Shown here piece after piece: positions 16,566-24,672 of a stretch of DNA of 64,000 bases (within the stretch, counting starts at the first letter, position 1; the number at the start of each line of letters is the position of its first letter). Below the pieces are notes generated by a model, which had not been told where the DNA came from, did not search any database, and saw only the letters and a list, made by a program, of their open reading frames with translations. A program made the position numbers and the translations under genes. Origin of the DNA: Pseudorhodobacter turbinis (GTDB lineage Bacteria; Pseudomonadota; Alphaproteobacteria; Rhodobacterales; Rhodobacteraceae); assembly GCF_005234135.1 (NCBI RefSeq), contig NZ_CP039964.1, forward strand, positions 1,679,001 through 1,743,000, in the 5' to 3' direction.

Positions 16566-18863
16566 TTGAGACAGTGTTTTTGCCCTATTGAGCTTGCGCA
16601 AAACGGCATCGCTTTCGTCGGGGCTAATGCGCTCTTGCAATGTATCCGCCTCGATGGCGTCAACAGCATGACCAGCGATGACGCGCACCTAGAGAAGATC
16701 CGGGCTCTCTTCGCTGCCATCATCGCGCAGATCGGGCCCGAATATAGTTTTTACGTGCACAAGGTTTCAAAAGCGATCGAGACCACGTTGCCACCGGTGC
16801 CCGACGGGGGATTTGCGCAGGCGCTCGATACCCGTTGGCAGGCGGCCATGGCGCAATCGGGTCTGCGCGACAAAACGCTCACGTTCACGGTTCTGAAGCG
16901 TCCACCCCTTGGCGCGCGGCTGCGCCTGAAACGCTCAGACTCGATCGCCCAACTCAAAGACTAGACTGCCAAGCAATTGCGCAAGCTCAGCGAGGTCGTC
17001 GGGTTTCTGCTGTCATCATTTGCCGAGATGAACCCGCGCCTTCTCGGGGCCGAAAGCGGCGAGCTACTGGGCTTCCTTGGCGCACTCAACATAGGTCAGG
17101 AACGGCCGCTCTTCGCAAAATCGCGCTTTGGTATTGTTGCCAAGGATGTGGCCAACACACGGGTTACGTTTCAGGGGCGAAGCTTCAAGCTGGACGACGG
17201 AACGGCAGGCACGCGGTTCGGCACCAGCTTCGCGATCAAGACCTATCCTGCAAGAACCAGCTGCACCATGTTCGATGAGCTCAATCTGCCCATCGACATG
17301 GTTGTCACCCACTCCTTCGCGCCGATCAACAGCAACATCATGGCCAGCCGGATCAAACGGCAACAACGCCTAATGAAGGCTAGTGATGACGGGGCCATCT
17401 CACTGGCCGAAGAACTGGTCGACGCGCTGGATGATCTAGAATCCAAGCGGCTCAGCTTTGGTGATCATCACATGACGGTCACGGTTTTCGCCGATTCTGA
17501 GCAAAAGTTGGAGACCATCGCTGCCGAGGTGCGCAATATCGCCGCCAGTGAAGGCGTCAATCTGGTCAATGAAAGTTTTGCCGCCCGCACCCATTATTTC
17601 GCGCAACATCCGGGCAACGGGCAGATGCGCAGCCGAAAGGCTGCCATCACAAACACGAATTTTGCCGACCTCGCAGCGCTTCATCGCAGTCAGCTGGGCA
17701 AGGCTGGCCATAAAGTGCCCTGGGGCAAACCGATCACGCTGTTCCCAACGCCAGAACGCTCGGGCTTTCTCTTCAACTACCACGAGACTGGCCAGCCCGA
17801 CAAAGAACCGACCGGTGGTCATACCTTGATCCTCGGTCGTCCTGGTTCAGATAAATCGGTCTTGTCAGCATTCCTCATGACCCAAGCCCGGCGCTGCGAG
17901 GCACGGGTGTTTGTTTTTGATTATCGCATGGGCATGGAAATGGCGGTGCGCGCAAGCGGCGGCCTCTACAGTTCGATCAAGGCGGGCGAAGCAACCGGCC
18001 TCAATCCGCTCCGCACAGAAATTGATGGGCGCGGGCAAGCCTGGCTGTCAGATTGGCTCGCCACGCTTCTACATCGCGCAGACAAGCCCCTGAGCCCGGT
18101 CCAGATCAACCGCATCCAAGAGGTGGTGCGCCAGAACGCCGGTGCCAACGATGCAGCCCTGCGCAACTGGCAAGACCTGGCCTCTCTCTTCGTGGCTGAG
18201 GCCGATGAAGGAGACATGTTCGAGCGGATCCATGAATGGACGGCTGATGGGCGCTACGGCTGGATCTTCGGGCAAAGCCTCGAAGACAGCTTTTCGCTCG
18301 AGGGCGATGTGGTGGGCTTTGATTTAACCGGCATTCTCGACAGCGAAAGCGAGAAAGAGCGGATGGCGGTGCTGTCCTATCTGTTTCGGCGGGTGGAACG
18401 CGTAATTGAGGATCGCAAACCGACGCTGATCATCATCGATGAAGCCTGGAAAGCGCTCGATAACCCGTATTTCGCGGAACGCCTTAGCAACTGGCTTGTG
18501 ACCGCGCGCAAACAAAACGCGGTTGTCGTGATGATGACCCAATACGCAAGCCAGCTTGAGAAAACCCGAACTGGAAAAACGATTGTCGAGGCCGTTCCTA
18601 CGCAAGTCTTGCTTCCCAATATTCGTGCTTCGGCCAGTGATTACGCGATGCTGGGGCTCACTGACAAAGAGCTCAGCGTTCTGCTCGGCACCGGCAGCAA
18701 TTCCCGTCTGGCGCTGGTGCGCGACGATCAAGGCTCGGTCGTGATCGATGCCGACCTCAGCGCCCTTGGCCCGTATCTCACGATCCTTGGCGGCATGGAA
18801 AAAGGCGAAGCGCTGGTCGGCGCGGATTATCGCCAGAACCCTGATTTTTGGAGACAGATTTGA
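16566..18863 (+). pseudogene. virB4: VirB4-type conjugation ATPase, disrupted (in-frame TAG, defective Walker A)
   Basis: VirB4 powers assembly of type IV secretion and conjugation machines. The first part (16566-16964) carries the N-terminal VirB4 pattern (FYVHKVSKAIETTLPP, ALDTRWQAAM, TFTVLKRPPL). It ends in TAG at 16962-16964, after which the same frame continues without interruption to 18863. The second part has the ATPase core: Walker B LIIIDEAWKALDNP and the downstream MTQYASQLEKT motif are intact. Walker A, however, reads GRPGSDKS, where GSGKS/T is expected, so the glycine before the lysine is Asp. The protein also lacks the usual first 30 or so residues. The stop plus the altered P-loop indicate a dead gene. 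It heads a remnant with a lipoprotein and a VirB5-like piece. Confidence 0.82.
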
Positions 18864-19021
18864 TGCACAAGCTTTTCGTCATGACACTCACCCTTCTGAC
18901 CCTCACGGCCTGCGCGGAGTACCGGCCCTCTGAGGCAGAATGTTTCACCTCCTTTGCCGAGGTCAGCCGCAGCAATTGCAATTTTGAGCTGCTTGGACCG
19001 ATTGGCGTCCTGAATGAATAG
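18863..19021 (+). CDS. Small lipoprotein of the conjugation remnant (52 aa)
   Basis: The ATG overlaps the virB4 stop as ATGA. The 52-residue product has a short positively charged start, a hydrophobic core and a lipobox-like LTLTAC at about residues 12-17, so it would be exported and lipidated. Small lipoproteins next to virB4 are common in type IV secretion clusters (VirB7 or entry-exclusion type), but sequence alone does not say which this is. The reading frame is intact, although the surrounding cluster is decayed. Confidence 0.6.
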   Translation: MHKLFVMTLTLLTLTACAEYRPSEAECFTSFAEVSRSNCNFELLGPIGVLNE

Positions 19022-19193
19022 CCTTTGCCCGCATATCTTTGCGGGCTTGATCTCGCTCGCAGCGCCCATGGCGTTTGCACAAGGCGTGCCAAGCCTCCGT
19101 GCCTTGCTGAACGAGAAGGCCTTCCTCTATCTCTTCCAACAGAATCCCATTTGGAAGTTCAAGCTTGGTCATTCCGTGCGGTCCCCCTTGTGA
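19014..19193 (+). pseudogene. VirB5-like secreted protein, truncated to its N-terminus
   Basis: The ATG overlaps the end of the lipoprotein gene. The product starts with a clear signal peptide (MNSLCPHIFAGLISLAAP then MAFAQ) and continues GVPSLRALL. That is how VirB5-family minor pilins of this type often begin, and the position after virB4 and a lipoprotein fits. Only 59 codons remain, against roughly 220 in the family. The frame runs into the 3' end of hipA on the other strand, so hipBA seems to have been joined to the transfer genes by a deletion or insertion near 19.1 kb. Confidence 0.5.
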
Positions 19194-20479
19194 ATCATAA
19201 GGGATGCCGTTCGCTGCCTGACGCCGTCTGCAATGATTTGAGCCAAGTCTTCAGGGAAATTCGTGGGCATACCCGAAACCGTTTTCTCAATGGCAAGCTC
19301 AATTCGTTCTGCGGCATCCGCCAACACTTCCTCCGCCAGCGTAACACCATACCCCGCCGCCTTTGCAGACTGTAGGAAATGGCGCGGCACCACCTCGTTG
19401 ATCCGGTAGTGGCCAGCAACAGCCATGGCGAGGCGCATCCGGTTTTGGCGGATTTGCCCGTCATCCACGGCTTTTTGAGCGCTCAGTACATCATAAAGCG
19501 GGGTCATACGGAAACCTCCGGGGCGCAGCGCAATGCTGAAATTCTTTGCGTGCCCGTCCGTCGCCCCTAAGAGCCAGAACAGCACTTGCGCGCGGAAGAA
19601 GGCGCGCTGATCAGCCTCAGGATCATCACTACCAGCCAGTAGGCCGATACCTTCGGTGATCCCCGGCCCGCCTTCCATTTGGTATTTCTGGCTGGGCGGC
19701 ACCGATAGCGCCTGGCAGAAATCTTCTTGTGGCAGGCGGATCAACCGGCCGTCCTTGGTCCAGCGTCGATCGAACCTCGTAACCACAAGACTGCGCACAT
19801 CCTCAAAGTCAACGATCTCGACCTCTGCCACATCCATGCCCATGGCGCGGCAAAAGCTCATGCAGAAGAATTCGTTTTCGACGCTGTCGGACAGATCGAT
19901 GCCACCTGGCAGCACACCGAGTTGGGTCTTGAAGATATGGGTCGTGGGGGTCATGCCCGATGGGCGGATCCATTCACCCTCATGGCGAAGAAGCGCGGTT
20001 TTCTCCTGCGCACCTGCGATGGAAATGCGAAAGTCATCATCTTCCTTCAACCCTAGAGGAGCACTCGCCAGATTGCGCAGCATGTCGGCAATTTGTGCTT
20101 TCGTAACAGGTTCACCTTCGAGCGCGCCCATTTCGGAAATATTGCCCGAGACGAATTGCAACGCCCCTACGCAGTCGCGCCCGATCTTCTCCAACATGTG
20201 CCAGGCATCAGTGCCGCCCGCACGAACCCGCGCCGCAACGCGCTCTCGGATCGCCTGATTGTCTGGAAGGAGGTTTTCCAGATAGGCGATGACTGGCCCG
20301 CCCTGGTGTCCCTCTTCACGCAAAGGGAGCGAAAGCGAGATGGGCATGGCATGTTCCCATGCCAACCATTCCGGATCATAGATAAAGCTAATTGCGCCAG
20401 AGCCCGCGAGACGCAGGGCCCCCACTAGCCGTCCGTTCAAAAGCACCTGCATCGTGCCGCTACTCCCGCGCTTCGCCAT
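19169..20479 (-). CDS. hipA: HipA-type serine/threonine kinase toxin
   Basis: A 436-residue toxin kinase of the HipA family. The best-known member phosphorylates glutamyl-tRNA synthetase and stops translation, promoting dormancy. The N-terminal subdomain contains the family pattern PISLSLPLRE followed by YLENLLPDN. The P-loop with the regulatory serine is SIAGAQEKTAL (about 155). The catalytic motif is GATDGHAKNFSI (catalytic Asp near 309), and the metal-binding motif is TPLYDVLSA. All key residues are present, so it is probably active. Its ATG overlaps the hipB stop, giving coupled translation with the antitoxin first. It is the only clearly intact system in the decayed island, as expected for a selfish toxin-antitoxin pair. 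Confidence 0.92.
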   Translation of the reverse strand: MAKRGSSGTMQVLLNGRLVGALRLAGSGAISFIYDPEWLAWEHAMPISLSLPLREEGHQGGPVIAYLENLLPDNQAIRERVAARVRAGGTDAWHMLEKIGRDCVGALQFVSGNISEMGALEGEPVTKAQIADMLRNLASAPLGLKEDDDFRISIAGAQEKTALLRHEGEWIRPSGMTPTTHIFKTQLGVLPGGIDLSDSVENEFFCMSFCRAMGMDVAEVEIVDFEDVRSLVVTRFDRRWTKDGRLIRLPQEDFCQALSVPPSQKYQMEGGPGITEGIGLLAGSDDPEADQRAFFRAQVLFWLLGATDGHAKNFSIALRPGGFRMTPLYDVLSAQKAVDDGQIRQNRMRLAMAVAGHYRINEVVPRHFLQSAKAAGYGVTLAEEVLADAAERIELAIEKTVSGMPTNFPEDLAQIIADGVRQRTASLMIHKGDRTE

Positions 20480-20724
20480 CAGAAGATGTCCTCAATCTCA
20501 AGCGAGCCGCCGCGCTCAACCAACCGAAACTCGAGCCCAAGCGCGGCCATAATGGCCAGCACCGTGGCCAGCTTGGTGCCTGCATCGCCATTCTCGAGCG
20601 ATGAAATCGTCGCGACACGCAAATTGGTGCGCGCGCTGATATCGCTTTGGGTCCAGCCGCGCGCCTTGCGGGTTCGGCGGAGTGCTTCGCCGATCTGTTC
20701 GGCTGTTCGTGCTGTGAGGTCCAT
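20479..20724 (-). CDS. hipB: HipB-type antitoxin, Xre-family regulator
   Basis: An 81-residue helix-turn-helix protein (HTH about residues 12-65: ALRRTRKARGWTQSDISART then VATISSLENGDAGTKL) with a short C-terminal strand. It should bind and restrain HipA and repress its own operon. AAAGGAG precedes the ATG at 20724. Immediately upstream are three copies of TTACG-N6-CGTAA spaced exactly 27 bp apart, the likely operators. The stop touches the hipA start. Confidence 0.92.
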   Translation of the reverse strand: MDLTARTAEQIGEALRRTRKARGWTQSDISARTNLRVATISSLENGDAGTKLATVLAIMAALGLEFRLVERGGSLEIEDIF

Positions 20725-20737
20725 GATGCGGCTCCTT

Positions 20738-20807
20738 TTACGTTACAGCGTAAATGAAAACAAATTACGCCGCAACGTAAATTTACATACTTTACGCTAT
20801 AGCGTAA
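20738..20807 (-). promoter_or_regulatory. Three evenly spaced HipB operator palindromes
   Basis: Three inverted repeats of the form TTACG-N6-CGTAA lie at 20738-20753, 20765-20780 and 20792-20807. Their starts are exactly 27 bp apart, close to two and a half helical turns. The first begins 14 bases upstream of the hipB ATG and overlaps the ribosome-binding region, so bound HipB would block transcription start. The central bases differ (TTACAG, CCGCAA, CTATAG), which shows the conserved half-sites are the constrained part. Assignment to HipB is by position. Confidence 0.8.
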
Positions 20808-20821
20808 CTTACTGGCTGAGC

Positions 20822-21623
20822 TCATGCCGAAAGCTCCGCTGCACGCACCTGTTCTGGCGTCACCAGCTTTGAGGCGACCAGATCCTCAATCTGTCGATTG
20901 GTAATATGACGGCACATAGGATGACGCTCATGGATCCAGCTGGCGAGCCGGGTACGGCCGTTGACTTCGGCCTCTCGCGCCTTCTCGCGATCGGCTTGGA
21001 CCTGGGCAAGCCCCTTTTCCCAACGCCGCGATTTGAACCAGTTGTCTGAGAAACAGACTTTGCCGCGCGTATAACCTGCAGTCTCCGCAGCATAGGCTTT
21101 GACGGCCATCGACAGGTCCCCAGGCGGAATGCCTTCTCTGACGGACATTGAAATCTGGTGCAGGCAGGTCGGTCGATCTCGGATCCTGTCTTCGGGATAG
21201 GTCGCTAGGATCTTCTCCAATTCTAAATCTTCAACCTCCTCCGTCGCCTCGCGCCTGCGCGTAGGTGGTTTATGGATGGTTTTAGGATGGTTCGGGGTTC
21301 ACAGTGACCCCCGTCTCGATATCGGGTTCCGCCGTGGTTTCCATCGCCGCCACGCGTTCGAGAGCAATGCGGTAGATGACCGTGTAACCGTTCTTACAGT
21401 GCCGCCGCCCCGTCTCAATCAAAATCCCCTCCCGAAGGAAGTCGATGACGGTGCGCTTCACGGTGCTTTCACTGAGCTCTGTGTGGCGCAGGATCGTTCC
21501 TTTGGAGCACCAGATGCCCGAGCCGTCATCGCTCGCCTTATCTGCAAGAAACATAATGATCTGTTTGCGCGCGGCACTGCCAAAACGACGCTCGGCGCAT
21601 TCATTTGCAACACGCCAACTCAT
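20822..21623 (-). pseudogene. Helix-turn-helix protein typical of Rhodobacteraceae mobile DNA, split by a one-base frameshift
   Basis: Two open stretches in different frames, 21623-21282 and 21220-20822, join into one protein of about 267 residues if one base is removed from the C4 run (G4 on the plus strand) at 21294-21297. Just after that point the second frame reads PNHPKTIHKPPTRRRE and flows without a stop into ILATYPEDRIRDRP. The N-terminal half is a winged-helix/HTH domain (GSAARKQIIMFLADKASDDG, TELSESTVKRTVIDFL); the C-terminal half has ASWIHERHPMCRHIT and LVTPEQVRAAELSA. I know similar HTH proteins from Rhodobacteraceae plasmids and islands, where the function is not established. A sequencing error in the homopolymer is the alternative explanation. 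Confidence 0.65.
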
Positions 21624-21847
21624 AACCGCACCGCCAATTGGCTTGAGGTCAGCCCGAAATTCGCGTAATCATGAGGGAGGAAAAATTCTTCTGGGCCGTT
21701 GAGGTGGGTGGCCGCCCCCTCAGCGGTTTTTCTTTGCCTTTTGGCCTGCGAAAAACCGTTTACCTCGCGCTCGTAACCTATTGAAAAGTGACCGTGAACG
21801 AAACAAGTCCGTTTACATTTTTTCCCTATTAAATCAGCGAAATTTTC

Positions 21848-21881
21848 CGGATTGCAAATCCGTGTACCCGAGTTCGATTCT
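21848..21881 (+). repeat. Right copy of the tRNA-Cys 3'-part repeat (attachment-site-like)
   Basis: These 34 bases match 16442-16475 with one mismatch (C at 21868, A at 16462). They cover the anticodon arm and most of the T arm of tRNA-Cys. Beyond the match the two copies diverge, although both reach a TCCA. There is no 5' tRNA half here. Paired with the left copy, 5.4 kb away, it frames the mobile-DNA remnants like attL/attR of an island whose integrase is missing. Confidence 0.65.
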
Positions 21882-22074
21882 GGCACCCTCTCCAGAAACC
21901 AATATATCCCATATCCCGCCTTGTAGCCAGATGGTGCAGGGTCGCGCATGCCGCCATCTGCCTCCCTGCATTGCAGCGCAGACTTTTGCCGAAGCCATAA
22001 AACAACGCCCATCAAAGTCTTAACGATGCAGAGCAGAGACTTCACAAGTATTTGATTATACAGTGATCAATTTA

Positions 22075-22101
22075 TTGACGTCGTTAACAATTTACTATAT
22101 T
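22075..22101 (+). promoter_or_regulatory. Candidate promoter of the VPLPA-CTERM gene
   Basis: TTGACG at 22075-22080 and TATATT at 22096-22101, 15 bases apart, lie in an AT-rich stretch about 60 bases before the ATG at 22159. The spacing is short of the ideal 17, so this is a weak assignment. Confidence 0.35.
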
Positions 22102-22158
22102 TGCCCGTATCAGGCACCTAGTCGGCACCCATTCTGTATCCCAAACTGGAGACTTGAA

Positions 22159-23121
22159 ATGGAACTGACTAAACTTCTTTCTGCAACAATTATCGCAGGT
22201 GCTGCCCTTACAAACACCGCTGCTGCTGCCACGATCGACGTGATCACCGGCGGTTCGGCGACATTCGAATTCACCGCCGATTTTGGCGCTGCATCGCTTA
22301 CAACAAACTGGGGCGATAACGAAGCCGGCAATCCGGAACGCACTGTGGACGTTAACGCCACACGTGTGAACGACGACGGCAGCGTCAGCCGCAGCCAGTT
22401 CATCGACGGCGGTGCATTGCTTTCCCTGCGCCGTGCGACGGCCTATATCTCTCCCGTAGATGCTGCTGGCGAAGAGGTCGAATCCTTTGCTTCGGTTAAA
22501 ACCTTTTCTTTCCGGGAAACGGATCCAAGCGTTACCGATGAGATGAAAGACATCAACTACGTCGCGACCGATGATCCAAACGTATTCACCAACCAAGCAG
22601 ACCCAAGCGTCTCTTATACTTTGTCGGACGAACAAGTCGCCCTGATGAATGACAGCCAGCTGCGTCTTTGCTGCACACATACTTTGGGGTCGCTGGAAAT
22701 CAATACCGCCAACATGACGGTTGATGGCGTGATTGACAACATTGCAGAGCGTGACATCAACTTTGATGGCGTGATCGATGCCAGTGATGAATTCCACTTC
22801 TTCGATCTGGTGGCGACTGACGCCGAAGACGTTTGGGGCCTTAGCCTGACAGAGACCTTGGCGTCTTACCTGAACTTTGGCTACACAGAATATGCCTTCG
22901 CTGATGGTCAAACCCTGTTGGACGGTTGGGCCGCTTTGCAGCCCGGTGGTGCAGGTTACCTGAACTTTGCTGGGGGTGACGTGATCGGCACGGTTTCTTA
23001 TGCCTTCGACTCCGGTGTTGTTGTTGCGCCTGTTCCGCTTCCTGCCGGTTTGCCGCTGTTGCTGGCTGGTTTGGGTGCAATGGGCTTCGTTCGCCGTCGT
23101 CGTAACAAAGCCAACGCATAA
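22159..23121 (+). CDS. Secreted VPLPA-CTERM sorting-domain protein with an EF-hand/dockerin-like loop
   Basis: A 320-residue exported protein. An N-terminal signal peptide (about 1-23, ending NTAAAA) is matched at the C-terminus by VPLPAGLPLLLAGLGAMG, a hydrophobic helix, and RRRRN. That is the VPLPA variant of the PEP-CTERM signal, processed by an exosortase/rhombosortase-type system for surface or extracellular-matrix delivery. The middle contains a calcium-loop-like D-I-N-F-D-G-V-I-D-A-S-D (about 198-209) and an unusual Cys-Cys pair (LRLCCTHT). I recognise no enzymatic domain. The ATG at 22159 is chosen because the signal peptide starts there; an upstream in-frame ATG adds 32 residues that mask it. 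A strong terminator follows the gene. Confidence 0.88.
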   Translation: MELTKLLSATIIAGAALTNTAAAATIDVITGGSATFEFTADFGAASLTTNWGDNEAGNPERTVDVNATRVNDDGSVSRSQFIDGGALLSLRRATAYISPVDAAGEEVESFASVKTFSFRETDPSVTDEMKDINYVATDDPNVFTNQADPSVSYTLSDEQVALMNDSQLRLCCTHTLGSLEINTANMTVDGVIDNIAERDINFDGVIDASDEFHFFDLVATDAEDVWGLSLTETLASYLNFGYTEYAFADGQTLLDGWAALQPGGAGYLNFAGGDVIGTVSYAFDSGVVVAPVPLPAGLPLLLAGLGAMGFVRRRRNKANA

Positions 23122-23183
23122 TTTTATGGGTATGAGGCCTATGCCTCGTTCTTAACGAATTAACTTGGTTACACTAAAGAAAG

Positions 23184-23205
23184 GCCGCCCCAAGGGGCGG
23201 CTTTT
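23184..23205. terminator. Rho-independent, probably bidirectional terminator
   Basis: GCCGCCCC, loop AA (TT on the other strand), GGGGCGGC forms a perfect 8-bp stem followed by TTTT on the plus strand. Read from the minus strand the same stem is followed by CCTTTCTTT. It therefore fits the ends of both the VPLPA-CTERM gene and the long biosynthetic operon arriving from the right. Confidence 0.85.
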
Positions 23206-23260
23206 CGCATTGGCCGGTATCAATCTGGCGTTCTATTGCGCGGGACGTGACCAGCAGGGC

Positions 23261-23965
23261 TCATCCCCGCGCAAGGCCTCGTTTTTTCCGTGACTGTGCA
23301 TAAATAAAATAGATTTCAAGCAACAAAAGATACCCCAGAAAATAGCCCCATGCCTGAAACCTGTCAAACGGCCCTGTCATATCGGGGGTTACGCCCCACC
23401 CGCCTGTCAGCCTGTCCCAGATTACATAATGCATTCGGTAAAGCCACGAACTGATGACAAGCACGGACAACCGCCAGCCCCAGCGCTCATGCTGTTTCCA
23501 CTTTTTGGCGCGCGCCAGCCGATATGTCTGAACGGCTGCAATGAAAATCAAGATACCGTAAGAGGTTGAGGATATATCCATGAACAACCCGCCGGTTGTG
23601 CCGCGCAATGTGGCATAGACGATGCCGCCAAATCCGGTGAACAGCCCGAATATAATCATGGCCCGCCCGTTCCAGCGATGAAACCGGCGAGAGCGCCGCC
23701 GGATTGCCCCGACCAGTTGCAGCGGGGCCTGCAACGTCAGTACGGCCCCCGTAAACATATGCAAAAACATGATCCCGGTGATCCATGGCGCATCGGCGGC
23801 ATAAAACGGGCTAAGTCCGTTCAGATCGCGGATCAAACCCGCAATCCCCAGCCCGGCAGAGTGACGGACAAAGCCGGCCATCAGCACAAACAGCACGACA
23901 ATAGCGACCAGCCACCGCGCAGGCATAAAGCGGCGAAGGCCATTCGAGAGGGTGATCTGGATCAT
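23261..23965 (-). CDS. DUF2306-like integral membrane protein, last gene of the biosynthetic operon
   Basis: A 234-residue protein with about six hydrophobic helices (for example WLVAIVVLFVLMAGFV, WITGIMFLHMFTGAVLTL, SYGILIFIAAVQTYRLA). Conserved-looking histidines lie in or near helices (FLHMFTG, RFHRWNGR, MHYVIW). The pattern FHRWNGRAMIIFGLFTG is what I associate with the DUF2306 family, whose function is unknown. The ATG at 23965 overlaps the thioesterase stop as ATGA, so it is translated with the biosynthetic genes. Its role in the pathway (tailoring, redox, export or immunity) is open. The frame is open upstream to 24091, but that part lies inside the thioesterase gene. Confidence 0.75.
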   Translation of the reverse strand: MIQITLSNGLRRFMPARWLVAIVVLFVLMAGFVRHSAGLGIAGLIRDLNGLSPFYAADAPWITGIMFLHMFTGAVLTLQAPLQLVGAIRRRSRRFHRWNGRAMIIFGLFTGFGGIVYATLRGTTGGLFMDISSTSYGILIFIAAVQTYRLARAKKWKQHERWGWRLSVLVISSWLYRMHYVIWDRLTGGWGVTPDMTGPFDRFQAWGYFLGYLLLLEIYFIYAQSRKKRGLARG

Positions 23966-24672
23966 GTCGAAACCTTTTCCGGCCAGTGTTTGCGGATGCG
24001 TCCAAGAAGTGCCTTGAATTGAACAGCGTTCAACATATGACCGCCCGCAATACGGTTCAGGCATACATGCTGTCTGGTATATTCGGACCAATCCGCGGCG
24101 CTGTCGGAACCGACAAGATGGTCACGATCTGCCACAAACACCTCAATCGGGCAGGGCAGGCGAAAGCCACGTTTGGGCGGCTGATACGTTTTGCACAGTC
24201 GAAAGTCAGCCCTAAGCCCGGGCTCGAAAAACGCCCGCAGCTCTGGATCATTGAGGATTTCTGGCGGGGTGCCGCCGATACGCGCGATCTCGTCCCAAAA
24301 GGCATTTCCATCCAGCGTTAGAATGTCCTGAATGCCACCGCCAAGACGGTGCGGTGCCAGTGCCCCCAGCGTAAAGACCACCTCGGGTGCGGGCAGGCCC
24401 CGCGCGACCAATCGCTCTGCCAGCAAATAGGCAAGGGTACCGCCAAGGGAATAGCCAAACAGCCCGTAGCCGGGGGTAATTTCTGCGGCCACCCGCTTTG
24501 CGATATCTTCGGCCAGCGTGGCAAGATCGGGCAGGGGACGCGCGCGAAACAAGGCCTCCCGGCCCGGTATCGCAGGGGCTATTACAGTCGGATCATTTTG
24601 CTGCCAAGGCCGGAACAGGCTTGGCCCCGCGCCGGCGGGCGGAAGGCAGATCAGTTGGGACAGGTCTGACAT
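23962..24672 (-). CDS. Type II thioesterase
   Basis: A 236-residue free-standing alpha/beta-hydrolase thioesterase of the kind that clears wrongly primed carrier domains in NRPS/PKS lines. It opens with the typical LICLPPAGAG, has the nucleophile in GYSLGG (about residue 95), the acid in VADRDHLVG and the His in IAGGHML. Length and motif spacing are normal. Its ATG touches the stop of the upstream C-T gene, and its own stop overlaps the DUF2306 gene. No integrated thioesterase is seen in the window, so chain release is more likely the job of the reductase domain encoded at 46642-51141. Confidence 0.92.
   Translation of the reverse strand: MSDLSQLICLPPAGAGPSLFRPWQQNDPTVIAPAIPGREALFRARPLPDLATLAEDIAKRVAAEITPGYGLFGYSLGGTLAYLLAERLVARGLPAPEVVFTLGALAPHRLGGGIQDILTLDGNAFWDEIARIGGTPPEILNDPELRAFFEPGLRADFRLCKTYQPPKRGFRLPCPIEVFVADRDHLVGSDSAADWSEYTRQHVCLNRIAGGHMLNAVQFKALLGRIRKHWPEKVST

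Larger units (their letters stand above)
21624..22158. other. Gene-free right edge of the island
   Basis: About 535 bases without a supported gene. It contains the second tRNA-Cys-like repeat (21848-21881). Before that lies the sequence GTTTACATTTTT (21811-21822), which also occurs near the left repeat (16549-16560). At its right end is a probable promoter for the VPLPA-CTERM gene. A 141-codon open frame on the minus strand (22045-21620) runs across the tRNA-like repeat and looks spurious. Confidence 0.5.

Noticed and set aside
19027..19046. 7-bp hairpin GCCCGCA-N6-TGCGGGC
   Set aside because: It sits inside the signal-peptide codons of the virB5-like remnant and lacks a T-run, so I do not call it a terminator.
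16549..21822. Repeated GTTTACATTTTT near both island edges, possible iterons
   Set aside because: Only one copy stands at each edge, plus a few shorter CCGTTTAC matches; too few and too irregular to support a replication origin.
21620..22045. 141-codon minus-strand frame across the tRNA-like repeat
   Set aside because: It includes the reverse complement of tRNA sequence, has no recognisable domain and no convincing ribosome-binding site.
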